The notes beneath the pieces are model-generated. The model had not been told where the DNA came from, made no database searches, and saw only the letters and a list, made by a program, of their open reading frames with translations. This document shows positions 50,538 to 60,934 of a stretch of 64,000 nt of DNA, one piece after another. The position numbers and the translations under genes were made by a program. How positions within the stretch are numbered: the stretch's first letter is position 1; the number at the start of each line of letters is the position of its first letter. Source of the stretch: Thiopseudomonas alkaliphila (GTDB taxonomy: Bacteria > Pseudomonadota > Gammaproteobacteria > Pseudomonadales > Pseudomonadaceae); NCBI RefSeq assembly GCF_001267175.1, contig NZ_CP012358.1, positions 2,417,001 to 2,481,000 of the forward strand, in the 5' to 3' direction.

Positions 50538-51416
50538 ATGGTGCGCGTTGTGAACTACGAACAATCATCTGACATCGCCGGCCAGCTATTTGTTGTAGCG
50601 ACGCCAATAGGTAATTTAGAAGACATCAGTGCTCGGGCATTACGGGTGCTGGCTGAGGTTGATTTGATTGCGGCTGAAGATACGCGTCATAGTCAGCGCC
50701 TGTTGCAGCACTTTTCGATTAAAACGCCATTAGTGGCGTGTCATGATCATAATGAGCGAGAGGAAGGCGGTCGGTTAGTGCAACGTTTACTGGCCGGAGA
50801 GTCGATTGCTTTGGTGTCTGATGCGGGTACGCCCTTAATTTCTGATCCAGGCTTTCATTTGGTTAAGCAAGCGCAGCAGGCAGGCGTTCGGGTAGTGCCA
50901 GTGCCTGGTCCTAGCGCAGTGGTTACGGCTTTATCAGCCGCAGGATTACCTTCGGATCGCTTTAGTTTTGAAGGGTTTTTACCGGCCAAAGCCACTGCGC
51001 GGCAGACCAAGCTGGCTGAGTTAAAAGAAGCCAGCCAAACGTTGATCTTTTATGAAGCGCCGCATCGCATTTTAGAATGCGTGACCGATTGCGTAGCAAT
51101 TTTTGGTGGTGAGCGCTTAGCGGTATTGGGGCGTGAGCTGACTAAAACCTTTGAAACCATCCGTCAGTTGCCATTAGCAGAGTTACAGCAGTGGATTGCC
51201 GCAGATAGTAATCAGCAACGGGGAGAGTGCGTATTATTAATTGCTGGCGCAGCTAAAGCTGAAGCTCAAGAACTATCGGCAGAGGCGCTGCGAGTGATAC
51301 AGCTATTAATGGCCGAGTTGCCATTGAAAAAAGCCGCGCAGCTAGCAGCAGAGATTACTGGCGCCAGAAAAAATGCCTTGTATCAATGGGCGCTTAATCA
51401 AAAAGAGCATTTTTAG
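50538..51416 (+). CDS. rsmI: 16S rRNA (cytidine-1402) 2'-O-methyltransferase RsmI
   Basis: Tetrapyrrole-methylase-fold enzyme that ribose-methylates C1402 in the P-site of 16S rRNA. It has 292 residues: LFVVATPIGNLEDISARAL, AAEDTRHS, LVSDAGTPLISDPG and VPVPGPSAVVTALSAAGL. No clear ribosome-binding site precedes the ATG at 50538; a GTG at 50550 is an alternative. In Pseudomonas the RNase P RNA gene follows, but not here. Confidence 0.95.
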   Translation: MVRVVNYEQSSDIAGQLFVVATPIGNLEDISARALRVLAEVDLIAAEDTRHSQRLLQHFSIKTPLVACHDHNEREEGGRLVQRLLAGESIALVSDAGTPLISDPGFHLVKQAQQAGVRVVPVPGPSAVVTALSAAGLPSDRFSFEGFLPAKATARQTKLAELKEASQTLIFYEAPHRILECVTDCVAIFGGERLAVLGRELTKTFETIRQLPLAELQQWIAADSNQQRGECVLLIAGAAKAEAQELSAEALRVIQLLMAELPLKKAAQLAAEITGARKNALYQWALNQKEHF

Positions 51417-51423
51417 GCATCAC

Positions 51424-51454
51424 TGCCGGTAGCGCCCGGTGCGCTCTACCGGCA
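51424..51454. other. Strong hairpin between convergent rsmI and trmA
   Basis: TGCCGGTAG (51424-51432) and CTACCGGCA (51446-51454) pair perfectly, with an inner CGC/GCG. No T-tract. It fills the 62-base gap where Pseudomonas genomes have rnpB, which is absent here. Confidence 0.65.
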
Positions 51455-51478
51455 GGCGTTAGAGGGAGAGGGCAGACC

Positions 51479-52573
51479 TCAGCGGCGCTCGAGCACAACG
51501 CCACTTTCAATATGCTCAGTCCATGGGAACTGGTCAAATAATGCGCTAGCTGTTAGGCGGTGGGTGCTGGAGAGCTGCTCAATATTATTGGCTAGGGTTT
51601 CTGGATTACAGGAGACGTAAATAATCCGTGGAAACTGACGAATCAGCTCGCAGGTTGCGCTATCCATGCCCGCCCGTGGTGGATCAACAAACACAGTGCC
51701 AAATTGATAACTGCCGAGCTCAATGTTCGCTTCTTGTAAACGGCGAAACTCACGCACACCAGTGAGAGCTTGGGTAAACTCTTCCGCTGAAAGCCGCGCC
51801 AGTTGAATATTATCAATCTGGTTTTCAGTCAGGTTAGCCATTGCCGCTTTGACCGACGTTTTGCTAATCTCAGTGGCGAGCACGCGGCGCACCTGAGTGG
51901 ACATAGGTAAAGTGAAATTACCATTGCCGCAATAGAGTTCTAGCAAGTCATCTTCGTGCTGGCCAAGTTGTTTGCAGGCCCAGCTGATCATTTGCTGGTT
52001 CATTACACCATTAGGCTGAGTGAAGCTGCCTTCGGGCTGGCGATAACTGAAGCCACGCTGATTAATAGTTAGTTGTTCGGTGACATAGTCTTGGCCTACT
52101 ACTAGGCGTTTACCACGAGAACGACCAATTAGAGAGATTCCTAATTGTTCAGCGACTGGCTGGGCAGCGGCTTGCCAATCATTATCGACTGGGCAGTGAT
52201 AACACAAGGTAACTAGGGCTTCACCGGATAAAGTGGTTAGAAATTCTGCCTGAAATAGCTTATGGCTCAGTTTTTCATTGGCTTGCCAGGCTGCTTTAAT
52301 TTGTGGCATCAGTTGGTTGATTTTTTCGCTGGCAATTGGCAGCTGCTCAAGCAGAATTACATCATTTTTGCTGCCAGGTGCAAACATCGCGTAATGTCGC
52401 TGATCACCTTCGCGCCAGATTCTAAACTCAGCGCGCAATCTAAAATGCTGTAAGGGTGAGGCAAATACCTGAATTTCAGGGGCGGCAAAAGGCGCAAGCA
52501 AAGCACTTAGGCGCTGCTTTTTATGTGCAAGTTGCGCTTGATAGGCGGGATCGGTCAGTTCGGTTGGCAGCAT
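51479..52573 (-). CDS. trmA: tRNA (uracil-5-)-methyltransferase TrmA
   Basis: Makes m5U54 (ribothymidine) in the T-loop of tRNA. It has 364 residues: a central RNA-binding insertion, the SAM-binding [26 protein letters not shown], and the nucleophile Cys322 in [14 protein letters not shown]; the general base is the Glu near the C-terminus ([10 protein letters not shown]). Of the TrmA rather than RlmD type because no Fe-S cysteine set is present at the N-terminus. Alone on its strand. Confidence 0.95.
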   Translation of the reverse strand: MLPTELTDPAYQAQLAHKKQRLSALLAPFAAPEIQVFASPLQHFRLRAEFRIWREGDQRHYAMFAPGSKNDVILLEQLPIASEKINQLMPQIKAAWQANEKLSHKLFQAEFLTTLSGEALVTLCYHCPVDNDWQAAAQPVAEQLGISLIGRSRGKRLVVGQDYVTEQLTINQRGFSYRQPEGSFTQPNGVMNQQMISWACKQLGQHEDDLLELYCGNGNFTLPMSTQVRRVLATEISKTSVKAAMANLTENQIDNIQLARLSAEEFTQALTGVREFRRLQEANIELGSYQFGTVFVDPPRAGMDSATCELIRQFPRIIYVSCNPETLANNIEQLSSTHRLTASALFDQFPWTEHIESGVVLERR

Positions 52574-52743
52574 GTTAGGTTCCAGCTAATACAAACGGTC
52601 AGCTCAAGGCCGGCCAGATAAAATTCAAGATGGCGAATGATACCAGAGGCCATAAACTGGCGCGTAGCTTTAGCGTAGATAATTACAGCTGACTCAGCCC
52701 TGTGCTAAGCTTTGCTGCTTTTAACCTGAACAGAGAGTAGTGC

Positions 52744-53076
52744 ATGAGCGCAGCAGAGAGTCCTATTTTTAAGGTGATCTTTTTAAATCAAGGCGAAGTG
52801 TTTGAGATTTTTGCAAAGTCGATTTTTCAAAGTGAGCTTTGGGGCTTTTTAGAGGTGGAAGAGATCATCTTTGGTGAGCGTAATCAGATTGTGGTGGATC
52901 CTAGCGAAGAGCGCCTGAAAACTCAGTTTGAAGGGGTAGTGCGTAGTTATATTCCACTTCAGGCAATTATTCGTATTGATGAGGTTGAGCGGCTAGGGGT
53001 GGCTAAAATCAGTGAAGCGACTGGCAGCGGTAATGTGATGAACTTTCCACTGCCCACGCCACCGAAAAAAAGTTAA
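52744..53076 (+). CDS. DUF1820-family protein
   Basis: A 110-residue conserved protein of unknown function. It begins FKVIFLNQGEVFEIFAKSI and contains LWGFLEVEEIIFGE and IPLQAIIRIDEV, as in the DUF1820 family of gammaproteobacteria. No signal peptide, membrane segment or cysteine. Its stop overlaps by 4 bases the end of the convergent small gene. Confidence 0.75.
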   Translation: MSAAESPIFKVIFLNQGEVFEIFAKSIFQSELWGFLEVEEIIFGERNQIVVDPSEERLKTQFEGVVRSYIPLQAIIRIDEVERLGVAKISEATGSGNVMNFPLPTPPKKS

Positions 53077-53342
53077 GCTTCAGGCGTTTCTGAGCTGGGT
53101 GTCAATTCGTCTAAGGCTTTGAGTTGGTTACGAAATGCTCGGGCGAATATGTCGCGGTGTTTAGCTAAGTAAATCGCTACTTCTTCACAGTGGTCTTCGG
53201 TTAACGCTGGTACGGCATCACCAATCAAGTCAGTGAGGCGTTCGGCCAGCTCGAGCATTTTGTCATGTTGATCGGCTAAGTTTTTTTCCATAAATAAGGT
53301 CTTGGGATCACGCGTGCTGCGGTAAAGGGTTTCAATGGCCAT
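53073..53342 (-). CDS. Small conserved-looking protein of unknown function
   Basis: An 89-residue acidic, helical protein (MLELAERLTDLIGDAVPALTE), no membrane segment, one Cys. I do not recognise the family. It lies between DUF1820 and psiE genes, opposite strand, with a 4-base tail overlap. Coding appearance is good and no competing frame covers it. Confidence 0.65.
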   Translation of the reverse strand: MAIETLYRSTRDPKTLFMEKNLADQHDKMLELAERLTDLIGDAVPALTEDHCEEVAIYLAKHRDIFARAFRNQLKALDELTPSSETPEA

Positions 53343-53417
53343 GGATGCTGCTCATAGTTAGCTGTTTTTTTATACAGTATCGATATTTTATTTAAACTGC
53401 AAGGCAAGGAATCAATA

Positions 53418-53921
53418 ATGAAGCGCAACAAAGCGGAACAACTGCGTCAAGCAATGCACGAACAAGCCGAATCCGTGGGTAATCTGTTAGTGGATGCTTT
53501 CCATTATTTGGCGCTATTTGTAATTGGCGGCATTACTGCTTGGGCTTCTTTGCTGACAGTGGTGAAGATGCTTGGGCAGTCACAGATTACGATTGATGAC
53601 ATTTTGCTGCTGTTTATTTATTTAGAATTAGGGGCGATGGTGGGGATTTACTTTAAAACCAACCATATGCCGGTGCGTTTTTTAATTTATGTGGCGATTA
53701 CCGCGTTAACGCGCTTAATGATTTCTGATATTTCCCATCATAATCGTCCAGATATGGGGGTGGTGTATGTCTCTGGAGCTATTTTATTACTGGCTTTGTC
53801 GGTACTGGTGGTGCGCTTTGCCTCATCGCGTTTTCCCGCTGTAACAGCGGCTAAAAATAAAAACCTCATTTTAGGTGAAGCTGATGAAAGCGATGAAAAG
53901 CCGCTAGTACTCAAAGATTAA
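53418..53921 (+). CDS. psiE: PsiE-family inner-membrane protein
   Basis: A 167-residue membrane protein of the phosphate-starvation-inducible PsiE family; function unknown. Four hydrophobic segments at about 26-49, 60-80, 87-104 and 114-134, with YLELGAMVGIYFKTNHMPVR and the charged RLMISDISHHN turn typical of the family. AAGGA precedes the ATG. No Pho box could be recognised in the 75-base upstream gap. Ends with a 4-base convergent overlap. Confidence 0.75.
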   Translation: MKRNKAEQLRQAMHEQAESVGNLLVDAFHYLALFVIGGITAWASLLTVVKMLGQSQITIDDILLLFIYLELGAMVGIYFKTNHMPVRFLIYVAITALTRLMISDISHHNRPDMGVVYVSGAILLLALSVLVVRFASSRFPAVTAAKNKNLILGEADESDEKPLVLKD

Positions 53922-54523
53922 AATCGGTAGTGCCAGTGTGTTTGCAGTGGCCCCAGCTGATCTGTAGCCAAATAACTCTGTAAATAAAGGCTACGTACGG
54001 TCCAGTGACTTGAAGTAAAAGGGCAGCTTTGACGCAGCCTATTAAATTGCTCAAGGCTTGGGGCTCGGCGATACAAACCCAAAGTGATATGTGGAAGATA
54101 CTTACTAAAACGTTGTTCAGGACTGATGCGAGCTAAGCACTGGCGGATAGCAGTCAGCTGTGAATTATTGGCTACTTTAATGTAAGGGGCATGGGCGAAA
54201 GTTTCGAGTTGCGTGAGTTGTAACCTGAACGGCTGCAGCCCAAGTTGCCTAATAGCCTGTTGCTGTAAGCGCAGTTGTTGCCAGCTGATGCAGTCAGCGT
54301 AGCGTGGAGTATGGCTGGGAAAGCCTGCCACGTACAAAGTTAAATGCAGTTGCCGTTGCTGCGGATGCAGCCAAGCACTTAGGTGGCGCTGACAACGCTC
54401 AAGTTGTTGCTGCAGCTCAGGCTGGTCTAATAACAGTGTCCAAACGGCATACCGACTACGCTGCTTATGCCACTCGGGAAAATCACGCAGGCTGCAGGCA
54501 ATGAGTTGTTTTGGGGGATTCAT
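53918..54523 (-). CDS. 2H phosphoesterase, RNA 2',3'-cyclic phosphodiesterase-like (ThpR-type)
   Basis: A 201-residue protein with the two HxT motifs of the 2H superfamily at His60-Thr62 (LHLTLYVAG) and His145-Thr147 (LPHITLGLY). Such enzymes open 2',3'-cyclic phosphates or ligate tRNA halves in vitro; the natural substrate is unknown. Sequence is otherwise divergent and Gln/Leu-rich. Confidence 0.75.
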   Translation of the reverse strand: MNPPKQLIACSLRDFPEWHKQRSRYAVWTLLLDQPELQQQLERCQRHLSAWLHPQQRQLHLTLYVAGFPSHTPRYADCISWQQLRLQQQAIRQLGLQPFRLQLTQLETFAHAPYIKVANNSQLTAIRQCLARISPEQRFSKYLPHITLGLYRRAPSLEQFNRLRQSCPFTSSHWTVRSLYLQSYLATDQLGPLQTHWHYRF

Positions 54524-54582
54524 AGGCGAAAGCGTTTAATGAGTCGATGATGATTAACCAGCGATTGATCTAGGACCATGTT

Positions 54583-55389
54583 ATGCAGGCAGCGGTAATT
54601 CAAATGCTGAGTGTACCTGACTTAGCCAGCAATTTACGTCAGGCCCAGCAGTTACTGATCCAAGCGAGGCAACAGGGCGCGCAATTGGCAGTACTGCCCG
54701 AAAACTTTGCTACCTTTGGTATGGTTTCTGAACAGCTGATGCAGGCAGCTTCTATAGTGCAAGCCTGGGCGCAGCAGATCACGCAAACCTTAGGTTTATG
54801 GTTAGTAGCGGGCAGTGTGCCAGTGTATAACCCTACGTTGGATAAATATTGGGCACGTTGTTGGCTATTTAATGCCCAAGGACAAATTGTTAGCCAGTAT
54901 GATAAACAGCATCTGTTTGATGCCACAGTCTTGGATCAGCAGGGAGGTTACCGTGAGTCAGCTACTTATTGTCCCGGAGACTCGCTGTGTGTAGTAAGTA
55001 CACCAATTGGCCGTTTAGGCTTAGGTGTGTGTTATGACTTGCGCTTTCCTGAGTTATTTGCCGAGTTACGGCGCTTGGGTGCCGAGTGTATAGCCTTGCC
55101 TTCAGCCTTTACCCAAGTAACCGGTGCTGCGCATTGGGAGGTGCTGGTGCGGGCCCGAGCAATTGAAACGCAGTGCTATCTATTAGCTGCTGGGCAAGGC
55201 GGTGATCATCCAAATGGGCGGCAAACTTTTGGGCATTCGCTGTTAGTCAGCCCTTGGGGCGAAGTTTTACAGCAAGCGAGCGTAGGTGAGGCTGTGCTAG
55301 TGGCTGATTGTGATTTAGACTATTTGCACGATATTCGACAGCGCATGCCCGTGGTGGCGCATAAAAAAATACTGCTGGGCTCAGATTGA
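54583..55389 (+). CDS. Nitrilase-superfamily carbon-nitrogen hydrolase (Nit1-like)
   Basis: A 268-residue carbon-nitrogen hydrolase with the triad Glu40 ([10 protein letters not shown]), Lys108 (YDKQHLFDA) and Cys150 ([12 protein letters not shown]). It resembles Nit1, whose members act as deaminated-glutathione amidase, and is distinct from the omega-amidase at 9017. The neighbour tldD starts 20 bases later, and this nitrilase-tldD pair is seen in Pseudomonas. Substrate assignment is inference. Confidence 0.85.
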   Translation: MQAAVIQMLSVPDLASNLRQAQQLLIQARQQGAQLAVLPENFATFGMVSEQLMQAASIVQAWAQQITQTLGLWLVAGSVPVYNPTLDKYWARCWLFNAQGQIVSQYDKQHLFDATVLDQQGGYRESATYCPGDSLCVVSTPIGRLGLGVCYDLRFPELFAELRRLGAECIALPSAFTQVTGAAHWEVLVRARAIETQCYLLAAGQGGDHPNGRQTFGHSLLVSPWGEVLQQASVGEAVLVADCDLDYLHDIRQRMPVVAHKKILLGSD

Positions 55390-55409
55390 GCACCATGCAA
55401 GGAGTAAAA

Positions 55410-56852
55410 ATGAGCGATTTAGTATCCACCGTCAGTCAACAGTTGCTGGCGCCGGGTAATTTATCTGTGGACTGTTTACCACGGATCTTAGGTCAACTGG
55501 CTGGACCTGGAATAGATGCAGCCGATTTGTATTTTCAGCATCGCATTGCCGAAACCTGGGCCTTAGAAGATGGCATTGTTAAAAATGGCAGCTTCAGTGT
55601 TGATCAGGGAGTGGGCGTGCGCGCGCAAACCGGCGAAAAAACGGGATTTTCCTATAGTAATGCGATTAATGAACACGCACTTACTCAAGCCGCACACGCT
55701 GCACGTAGTATTTCACGTAGTGGAGCGCAGTTAGGGATCCAAGGCTTTGTGCAAGCTCAGCCGAGCCCTCTCTATCAGCAGACCAACCCGTTAGATGGAG
55801 TGTCGCGCGAAGAGAAAGTGCAACTGTTACAGCGGGTAGATCAGGCCACTCGGGCCCTTGATCCACGTATTTGTCAGGTCAGTGTTAGCCTAACGGGCTC
55901 TTGGGAGCAGATTTTGGTCGCGGCGCTCGATGGTAGCTTAGCTGCGGATATTCGCCCACAAGTACGTTTTAACGTCAGTGTCATTGTTGAGCAGCAGGGT
56001 CGCCGTGAACGCGGTAGTTTTGGTGGCGGTGGCCGGGTGAATTATGCTTACTTTTTAGAGCAAGATCGGGTGATGGACTATGCCCGTGAGGCACTGCGCC
56101 AAGCATTGGTTAATTTAGAGGCGATTGCTGCTCCAGCCGGCAGCTTGCCAATCATTTTAGGACCAGGCTGGAGTGGTGTGCTATTGCATGAGGCGGTTGG
56201 TCATGGTTTAGAGGGAGATTTTAATCGCAAGGGCAGCTCTAACTATAGTGGCCAGATCGGTCAACAAGTGGCTTCGCCACTGTGTACTATTGTTGATGAC
56301 GGTACCTTACCCGAGCGGCGCGGCTCATTGAGTATCGATGATGAGGGAGTGCCCAGTGAATGCACCACCTTAATTGAAAACGGTGTTTTACGCGGTTATA
56401 TGCAAGATAAAACCAATGCGCGGTTAATGGGTATGCAGTCAACTGGTAATGGGCGGCGTGAGTCTTATGCGCATTTGCCTATGCCACGGATGACCAATAC
56501 CTATATGTTGGCCGGTGAAAGTGAGCCGGAAGAAATGATTCGTTCAATTAAAAAAGGGCTGTACTGTGCCAACTTAGGTGGCGGGCAGGTTGATATCACT
56601 AGTGGTAAGTTTGTGTTCTCAACCAGTGAAGCGTATTTAATTGAAGATGGTAAAATTACTGCGCCGGTAAAGGGCGCTACCTTGATTGGTAACGGCCCAG
56701 AGGCGATGCGCGGAGTGTCGATGGTGGGTAATGATCTAGCGTTAGACAGTGGCGTTGGGATGTGTGGTAAAGCAGGGCAGTCGGTACCTGTTGGCGTGGG
56801 ACAGCCGAGTTTAAAGCTAGAAGCGATCACCGTAGGTGGTACGGGTGTTTAA
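55410..56852 (+). CDS. tldD: Metalloprotease TldD
   Basis: Active subunit of the TldD/TldE (PmbA) peptidase, which trims unfolded peptides and processes modified peptide products such as microcin B17. It has 480 residues from ATG 55410 (AAGGAG upstream). The zinc motif HEAVGH is at 260-265, with a further Cys ligand expected near the C-terminus (GMCGKAGQS). The partner pmbA lies beyond darP on the same strand. No peptide-precursor gene is recognisable nearby. Confidence 0.95.
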   Translation: MSDLVSTVSQQLLAPGNLSVDCLPRILGQLAGPGIDAADLYFQHRIAETWALEDGIVKNGSFSVDQGVGVRAQTGEKTGFSYSNAINEHALTQAAHAARSISRSGAQLGIQGFVQAQPSPLYQQTNPLDGVSREEKVQLLQRVDQATRALDPRICQVSVSLTGSWEQILVAALDGSLAADIRPQVRFNVSVIVEQQGRRERGSFGGGGRVNYAYFLEQDRVMDYAREALRQALVNLEAIAAPAGSLPIILGPGWSGVLLHEAVGHGLEGDFNRKGSSNYSGQIGQQVASPLCTIVDDGTLPERRGSLSIDDEGVPSECTTLIENGVLRGYMQDKTNARLMGMQSTGNGRRESYAHLPMPRMTNTYMLAGESEPEEMIRSIKKGLYCANLGGGQVDITSGKFVFSTSEAYLIEDGKITAPVKGATLIGNGPEAMRGVSMVGNDLALDSGVGMCGKAGQSVPVGVGQPSLKLEAITVGGTGV

Positions 56853-56882
56853 CCGCCATAGCAAGTGACAGTAAGCGGGACG

Positions 56883-56910
56883 GCGTGGCCTAGGCCACGC
56901 GTTTTATTTT
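56883..56910 (+). terminator. Rho-independent terminator after tldD
   Basis: GCGTGGCC-TA-GGCCACGC (56883-56900) is a perfect palindrome followed by TTTTATTTT. The T-tract overlaps the stop codon of the convergent darP gene. Confidence 0.88.
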
Positions 56911-57431
56911 AAGCCGCGCTGAGATTCGTCTAGTTCACGTAAGTAACGGAAAATTTTACGCGAAGCAGTTGGCGGCTTGTTGCGCTTAGCTTCATGCTGT
57001 GCATGGCGAATCAGTCCACGTAAATGCTGAATGTCAGTTTCAGGATAGGCTTCAATAAAGGGTTGCAAGGCGGCGTCGCCCTCGGTTAGTAAGCGATCAC
57101 GCCAGCGCTCTAAGAGATGAAAACGCTCATTATATTCGCGGGTGCTATGGTCGGCTAAGTTAACCAGCTGCATAATTGCTTCCACATCATGACTGCGCAG
57201 CAGTTTGCCAAGAAACTGATTGTGTCGTTTTTTAGCAATATGTGCTGTGTGGCGTTTAGCTTCTTCTAAGGCTTTGAGCAGCGCATCACTTAAAGGAAGT
57301 TTATTTAGCAGTTCGGGGCTTAAGGTTGATAAGCGCGCGCCAAGCGCTTGCAGCTCGAGCATTTCCCGTTTAATTTGCGATTTGCTTTTTTCTTCAAGCA
57401 AGTCTTCTTGATTATCAATCTGGTCAGACAT
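56904..57431 (-). CDS. darP: Ribosome-associated protein DarP (YjgA)
   Basis: Late 50S assembly factor (DUF615). It has 175 residues, mostly charged helices, with [21 protein letters not shown] and [20 protein letters not shown]. It lies between tldD and pmbA on the other strand, as in Pseudomonas. The gap to divergent pmbA is 82 bases. Confidence 0.92.
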   Translation of the reverse strand: MSDQIDNQEDLLEEKSKSQIKREMLELQALGARLSTLSPELLNKLPLSDALLKALEEAKRHTAHIAKKRHNQFLGKLLRSHDVEAIMQLVNLADHSTREYNERFHLLERWRDRLLTEGDAALQPFIEAYPETDIQHLRGLIRHAQHEAKRNKPPTASRKIFRYLRELDESQRGLK

Positions 57432-57513
57432 GGGTATTTATCCTGTTAACAAGCTTGCATAATAACAGTCTCGCGGGCATGACAGTAGAAGCAGCAAACA
57501 ATTGGAGTGAAAT

Positions 57514-58860
57514 ATGAGTAACACGCAAGCAGTAGAGCCGAGCTTACTGCCACATTTACAGCAGCAGGTGAGCGACATTCTAGCGCAAGCCAAAAAGCAA
57601 GGGGCCACTGCGTGTGAAGTGTCGGTGTCGGTCTCTGAAGGGTTGTCGACCAGTGTCCGTCAAGGTGACGTTGAAACGGTTGAGTTTAACCGTGATCAAG
57701 GCTTTGGTATTACTGTTTATGCTGGTAAACGCAAAGGTTCAGCGAGCACCACTACGACCGGTGAAAAGGCCATTAAAGAAACCGTAGCTGCAGCGTTGGC
57801 GATTGCAAAGCATACTTCTGAAGATGAGTTCTCCGGTTTAGCAGACGCTGAGTTAATGGCTACCGAGTTGCCTGATTTAGATCTGTGGCACCCTTGGGCT
57901 ATCACGCCCGAGCAAGCGATAGAGGCAGCGTTGGCATGCGAGGCTGCCGGTTTGGCGGTTGATTCGCGGATTAAGCAGGCCGATGCGACTAATCTCAGTA
58001 GTTATGCCAGTTGCAGTGTATATGGTAATAGTCATGGCTTTATTGGCGGCCATGTGGGCACTCAGCATAGCTTAAGTAGCGTATTGATTGCTGAGCAGCA
58101 AGGAGAAATGCAGCGCGATTACTGGTATGACTTTAATCGTCGTGGCGAGTTGCTCGATGCACCTGAGGTCATTGGACGTAAAGCAGCAGAGCGTACCTTG
58201 GCTCGCTTAGGTTCGCGCAGTATTGCTACCTGTAAAGTGCCAGTGATTTTTTCAGCACAATTAGCCAGTGGTTTACTTGGCAGTTTGTTGGGTGCTATTT
58301 CTGGAGGCAATCTGTACCGCAAGTCTTCCTTTCTAGAAGGTGCTTTAGGTCAGCAACTGTTTCCTGAGTGGTTTAATTTGTATGAGCAGCCTCAGTTGCT
58401 TGGAGGCTTATCTAGTTCGGCATTTGATGGCGATGGACTGGCTACTTTTGACAAGCATATTGTGCAACAGGGCGTGCTTGAAAGTTACTTGTTGAGTACT
58501 TATTCAGCACGCAAGTTAGGGATGCACAGTACCGCTAACTCAGGCGGAGCCCGTAACGTATTTGTTAGTCATGGTGATCAGGACTTGGCGGGCTTACTGC
58601 GACAAATGGATAAAGGCCTGTTGGTCACTGAGCTGATGGGGCAAGGACTAAATATGGTGACCGGTGATTATTCACGCGGTGCAGCAGGTTTTTGGGTTGA
58701 GCATGGGGAAATTCAGTTTCCTGTCCATGAAGTGACTATTGCTGGCAACTTAAAGCAGCTGTTTAGAGATATGGTGGCGATTGGCAATGATCTAGAGAAA
58801 CGCGCCAATATTTGCACAGGCTCAGTTTTGCTCGAGCAAATGACCGTCGCTGGAAGTTAG
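57514..58860 (+). CDS. pmbA: Metalloprotease subunit PmbA (TldE)
   Basis: Non-catalytic partner of TldD. The 448-residue protein belongs to the same fold but lacks the HExxxH site, as expected for TldE. Conserved stretches are TSVRQGDVETVEFNRDQGFG, YDFNRRGELL and NMVTGDYSRGAAGFWVE. GTGAAAT precedes the ATG; no strong Shine-Dalgarno sequence except GGAG at 57502. Confidence 0.94.
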   Translation: MSNTQAVEPSLLPHLQQQVSDILAQAKKQGATACEVSVSVSEGLSTSVRQGDVETVEFNRDQGFGITVYAGKRKGSASTTTTGEKAIKETVAAALAIAKHTSEDEFSGLADAELMATELPDLDLWHPWAITPEQAIEAALACEAAGLAVDSRIKQADATNLSSYASCSVYGNSHGFIGGHVGTQHSLSSVLIAEQQGEMQRDYWYDFNRRGELLDAPEVIGRKAAERTLARLGSRSIATCKVPVIFSAQLASGLLGSLLGAISGGNLYRKSSFLEGALGQQLFPEWFNLYEQPQLLGGLSSSAFDGDGLATFDKHIVQQGVLESYLLSTYSARKLGMHSTANSGGARNVFVSHGDQDLAGLLRQMDKGLLVTELMGQGLNMVTGDYSRGAAGFWVEHGEIQFPVHEVTIAGNLKQLFRDMVAIGNDLEKRANICTGSVLLEQMTVAGS

Positions 58861-58930
58861 TTGAATCTGCTAATTTGCAATATAAATTGTTGTTTTAATA
58901 CCAAAATCTATGGATGGGCAGCTCTAAGTA

Positions 58931-58959
58931 TTGACTTACACTGCCTTAATCCTAACAAT
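58931..58959 (+). promoter_or_regulatory. Probable promoter of ilvIHC
   Basis: TTGACT (58931-58936), a 17-base spacer and AACAAT (58954-58959). It would give a leader of about 240 bases before ilvI. Confidence 0.5.
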
Positions 58960-58965
58960 CGAGCA

Positions 58966-59209
58966 TTCACTGTGCTGTGGCTTCAAAAAGGCTCGCGCAG
59001 TTGTTCATTAAGGTGTGTACCCGCGCCGCCCGCTATACCCTTATCGCGTTACCTCGCGCTGGGTGGATAAGTGAGTTAACTTGTCTGACGCTGCTTAGTT
59101 CAGTAGCTCGATAGAACGGCGAAGATCCTCGCCACCAATGAACAAGCAGTCCCTAACTTAGATTGTTTACAGGGGTAAACAGTCCTCTGGCGTTTTAGAG
59201 GTGTGTACA
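58966..59209 (+). promoter_or_regulatory. Structured leader of ilvI, no recognised gene
   Basis: The 349 bases between pmbA and ilvI hold no convincing gene. The end of the leader has two hairpins: TGTTTAC/GTAAACA (59164-59181, loop AGGG) and CCTCT/AGAGG (59184-59201), the second covering the ilvI Shine-Dalgarno AGAGG. An earlier GGCGA/TCGCC hairpin lies near 59118-59134. A short frame at 59013-59114 is not clearly an Ile/Leu/Val leader peptide. Confidence 0.5.
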
Positions 59210-60934
59210 GTGGAATTGTTATCTGGCGCAGAAATGGTTGTTCGTTCTTTGCGCGACGAAGGTGTTAAGTATATCTATGGCTACCCAGGTGGTGCCTTAT
59301 TACATGTGTATGATGCTCTGTTTAAAGAGCCAGAGCTTACGCATATTCTTGTACGTCACGAGCAAGCAGCGACCCATATGGCCGATGCTTATGGACGTGC
59401 AACTGGTAAAGCAGGTGTGGTGCTAGTTACCTCAGGTCCTGGTGCAACCAATGCGGTGACTGGTATCGCAACGGCTTATATGGACTCCATTCCTATGGTT
59501 GTCATTGCCGGGCAGGTAGCGAGCGATATGGTTGGAACAGATGCGTTCCAAGAAACCGATATGATTGGTATTTCGCGCCCTATCGTAAAGCATAGCTTTA
59601 TTGTTAAAGATCCTGCAGAAATTCCTGAGATTATTAAAAAAGCATTCTATATCGCTGAGTCAGGGCGTCCAGGCCCTGTGGTTATTGATATCCCGAAAGA
59701 TATGACTAACCCGGTGGATAAGTTTGAGTACAGTTACCCGAAAAAAGCTAAGTTGCGCTCCTATGCGCCGGCTACGCGTGGACATTCAGGGCAGATTCGT
59801 AAAGCAGTTGAAATGCTGTTGTCTGCTAAGCGTCCAATCCTATACTCCGGTGGTGGGGTTATTTTAGGTAACGGTTCGGGACCTTTAACCGAATTAGCGA
59901 AGCAGCTGAATCTACCAGTAACCAATACACTGATGGGGCTTGGCGGCTACCCAGGTACGGATCGCCAGTTTTTAGGTATGTTGGGAATGCACGGTAGCTA
60001 TCTGGCTAACGTAGCGATGCACCACAGTGATGTGATTTTAGCCGTTGGCGCGCGCTTTGATGACCGGGTAATTAACGGTGCGGCGAAGTTCTGTCCGAAT
60101 GCGAAGATTATCCATGTAGATATTGATCCGGCGTCCATTTCTAAGCTGATTAAGGCTGATATTCCTATTGTTGGCCCGGTCGACAATGTGTTGACCGAAA
60201 TGTTGTCAGTGCTGAAAGAGTTGGGCAATACCCAAGATCAACAGGCTATGGCAAGTTGGTGGAAGCAGATTGATGAGTGGCGTGGCAATGGTCGCTTATT
60301 CCCCTTCGATGAAGGAGATGGCGTGATCATTAAGCCGCAAAGAGCCATCGAAGTACTGTGTGAAGTGACCAAGGGTGATGCCTTTATTACGTCAGATGTT
60401 GGGCAGCACCAAATGTTTGCTGCGCAACATTATCGCTTTAATAAGCCAAACCGTTGGATCAACTCAGGTGGTCTTGGCACCATGGGTTTTGGTTTGCCGG
60501 CTGCCATGGGCGTTAAGCTGAACTTCCCTGATGAAGATGTGGCCTGCGTTACCGGTGAAGGCAGTATTCAGATGAATATTCAAGAGCTTTCCACCTGCTT
60601 ACAGTACGACCTGCCGGTTAAAATTATTAACCTAAACAACGGTGTGCTGGGCATGGTGCGCCAGTGGCAAGATATGCAGTACAACAGTCGGTATTCTCAC
60701 TCGTATATGGAGTCATTGCCTGACTTTATGAAGCTGGCTGAAGCTTATGGTCATGTGGGCATGACTGTCTCAAAACTAGACGATTTAAAACCCGCCATGG
60801 AAGAAGCTTTTGCAATGAAAAATCGCTTAGTGTTTATGGATATTTACGTAGACACCAGTGAGCACGTCTATCCTATGCAGATTCGTGATGGCGCAATGCG
60901 CGATATGTGGTTAAGTAAAACGGAGCGTACCTAA
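59210..60934 (+). CDS. ilvI: Acetolactate synthase, large (catalytic) subunit
   Basis: ThDP- and FAD-dependent acetohydroxyacid synthase, first common step to valine, leucine and isoleucine. It has 574 residues from GTG 59210 ([14 protein letters not shown]), the usual start; AGAGGTG lies 7 bases upstream and GTG 59201 is an alternative. Catalytic Glu51 is in [12 protein letters not shown]. The ThDP motif is GEG...NN (TGEGSIQMN to INLNNG), with Glu in place of the common Asp, as I recall for other Pseudomonas. ilvH overlaps the stop. Confidence 0.95.
   Translation: MELLSGAEMVVRSLRDEGVKYIYGYPGGALLHVYDALFKEPELTHILVRHEQAATHMADAYGRATGKAGVVLVTSGPGATNAVTGIATAYMDSIPMVVIAGQVASDMVGTDAFQETDMIGISRPIVKHSFIVKDPAEIPEIIKKAFYIAESGRPGPVVIDIPKDMTNPVDKFEYSYPKKAKLRSYAPATRGHSGQIRKAVEMLLSAKRPILYSGGGVILGNGSGPLTELAKQLNLPVTNTLMGLGGYPGTDRQFLGMLGMHGSYLANVAMHHSDVILAVGARFDDRVINGAAKFCPNAKIIHVDIDPASISKLIKADIPIVGPVDNVLTEMLSVLKELGNTQDQQAMASWWKQIDEWRGNGRLFPFDEGDGVIIKPQRAIEVLCEVTKGDAFITSDVGQHQMFAAQHYRFNKPNRWINSGGLGTMGFGLPAAMGVKLNFPDEDVACVTGEGSIQMNIQELSTCLQYDLPVKIINLNNGVLGMVRQWQDMQYNSRYSHSYMESLPDFMKLAEAYGHVGMTVSKLDDLKPAMEEAFAMKNRLVFMDIYVDTSEHVYPMQIRDGAMRDMWLSKTERT

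Noticed and set aside
51417..51478. Remnant of RNase P RNA
   Set aside because: The gap is only 62 bases and contains just a hairpin; none of the conserved rnpB core is visible.
58861..59070. 69-residue frame after pmbA
   Set aside because: Begins immediately at the pmbA stop without a ribosome-binding site, Cys-rich random-looking text, overlaps the probable ilvI promoter.
59013..59114. 33-codon frame in the ilvI leader as an attenuator peptide
   Set aside because: Contains some Leu and Ile but no run of Ile/Val/Leu codons, and no terminator/antiterminator pair could be drawn with confidence.
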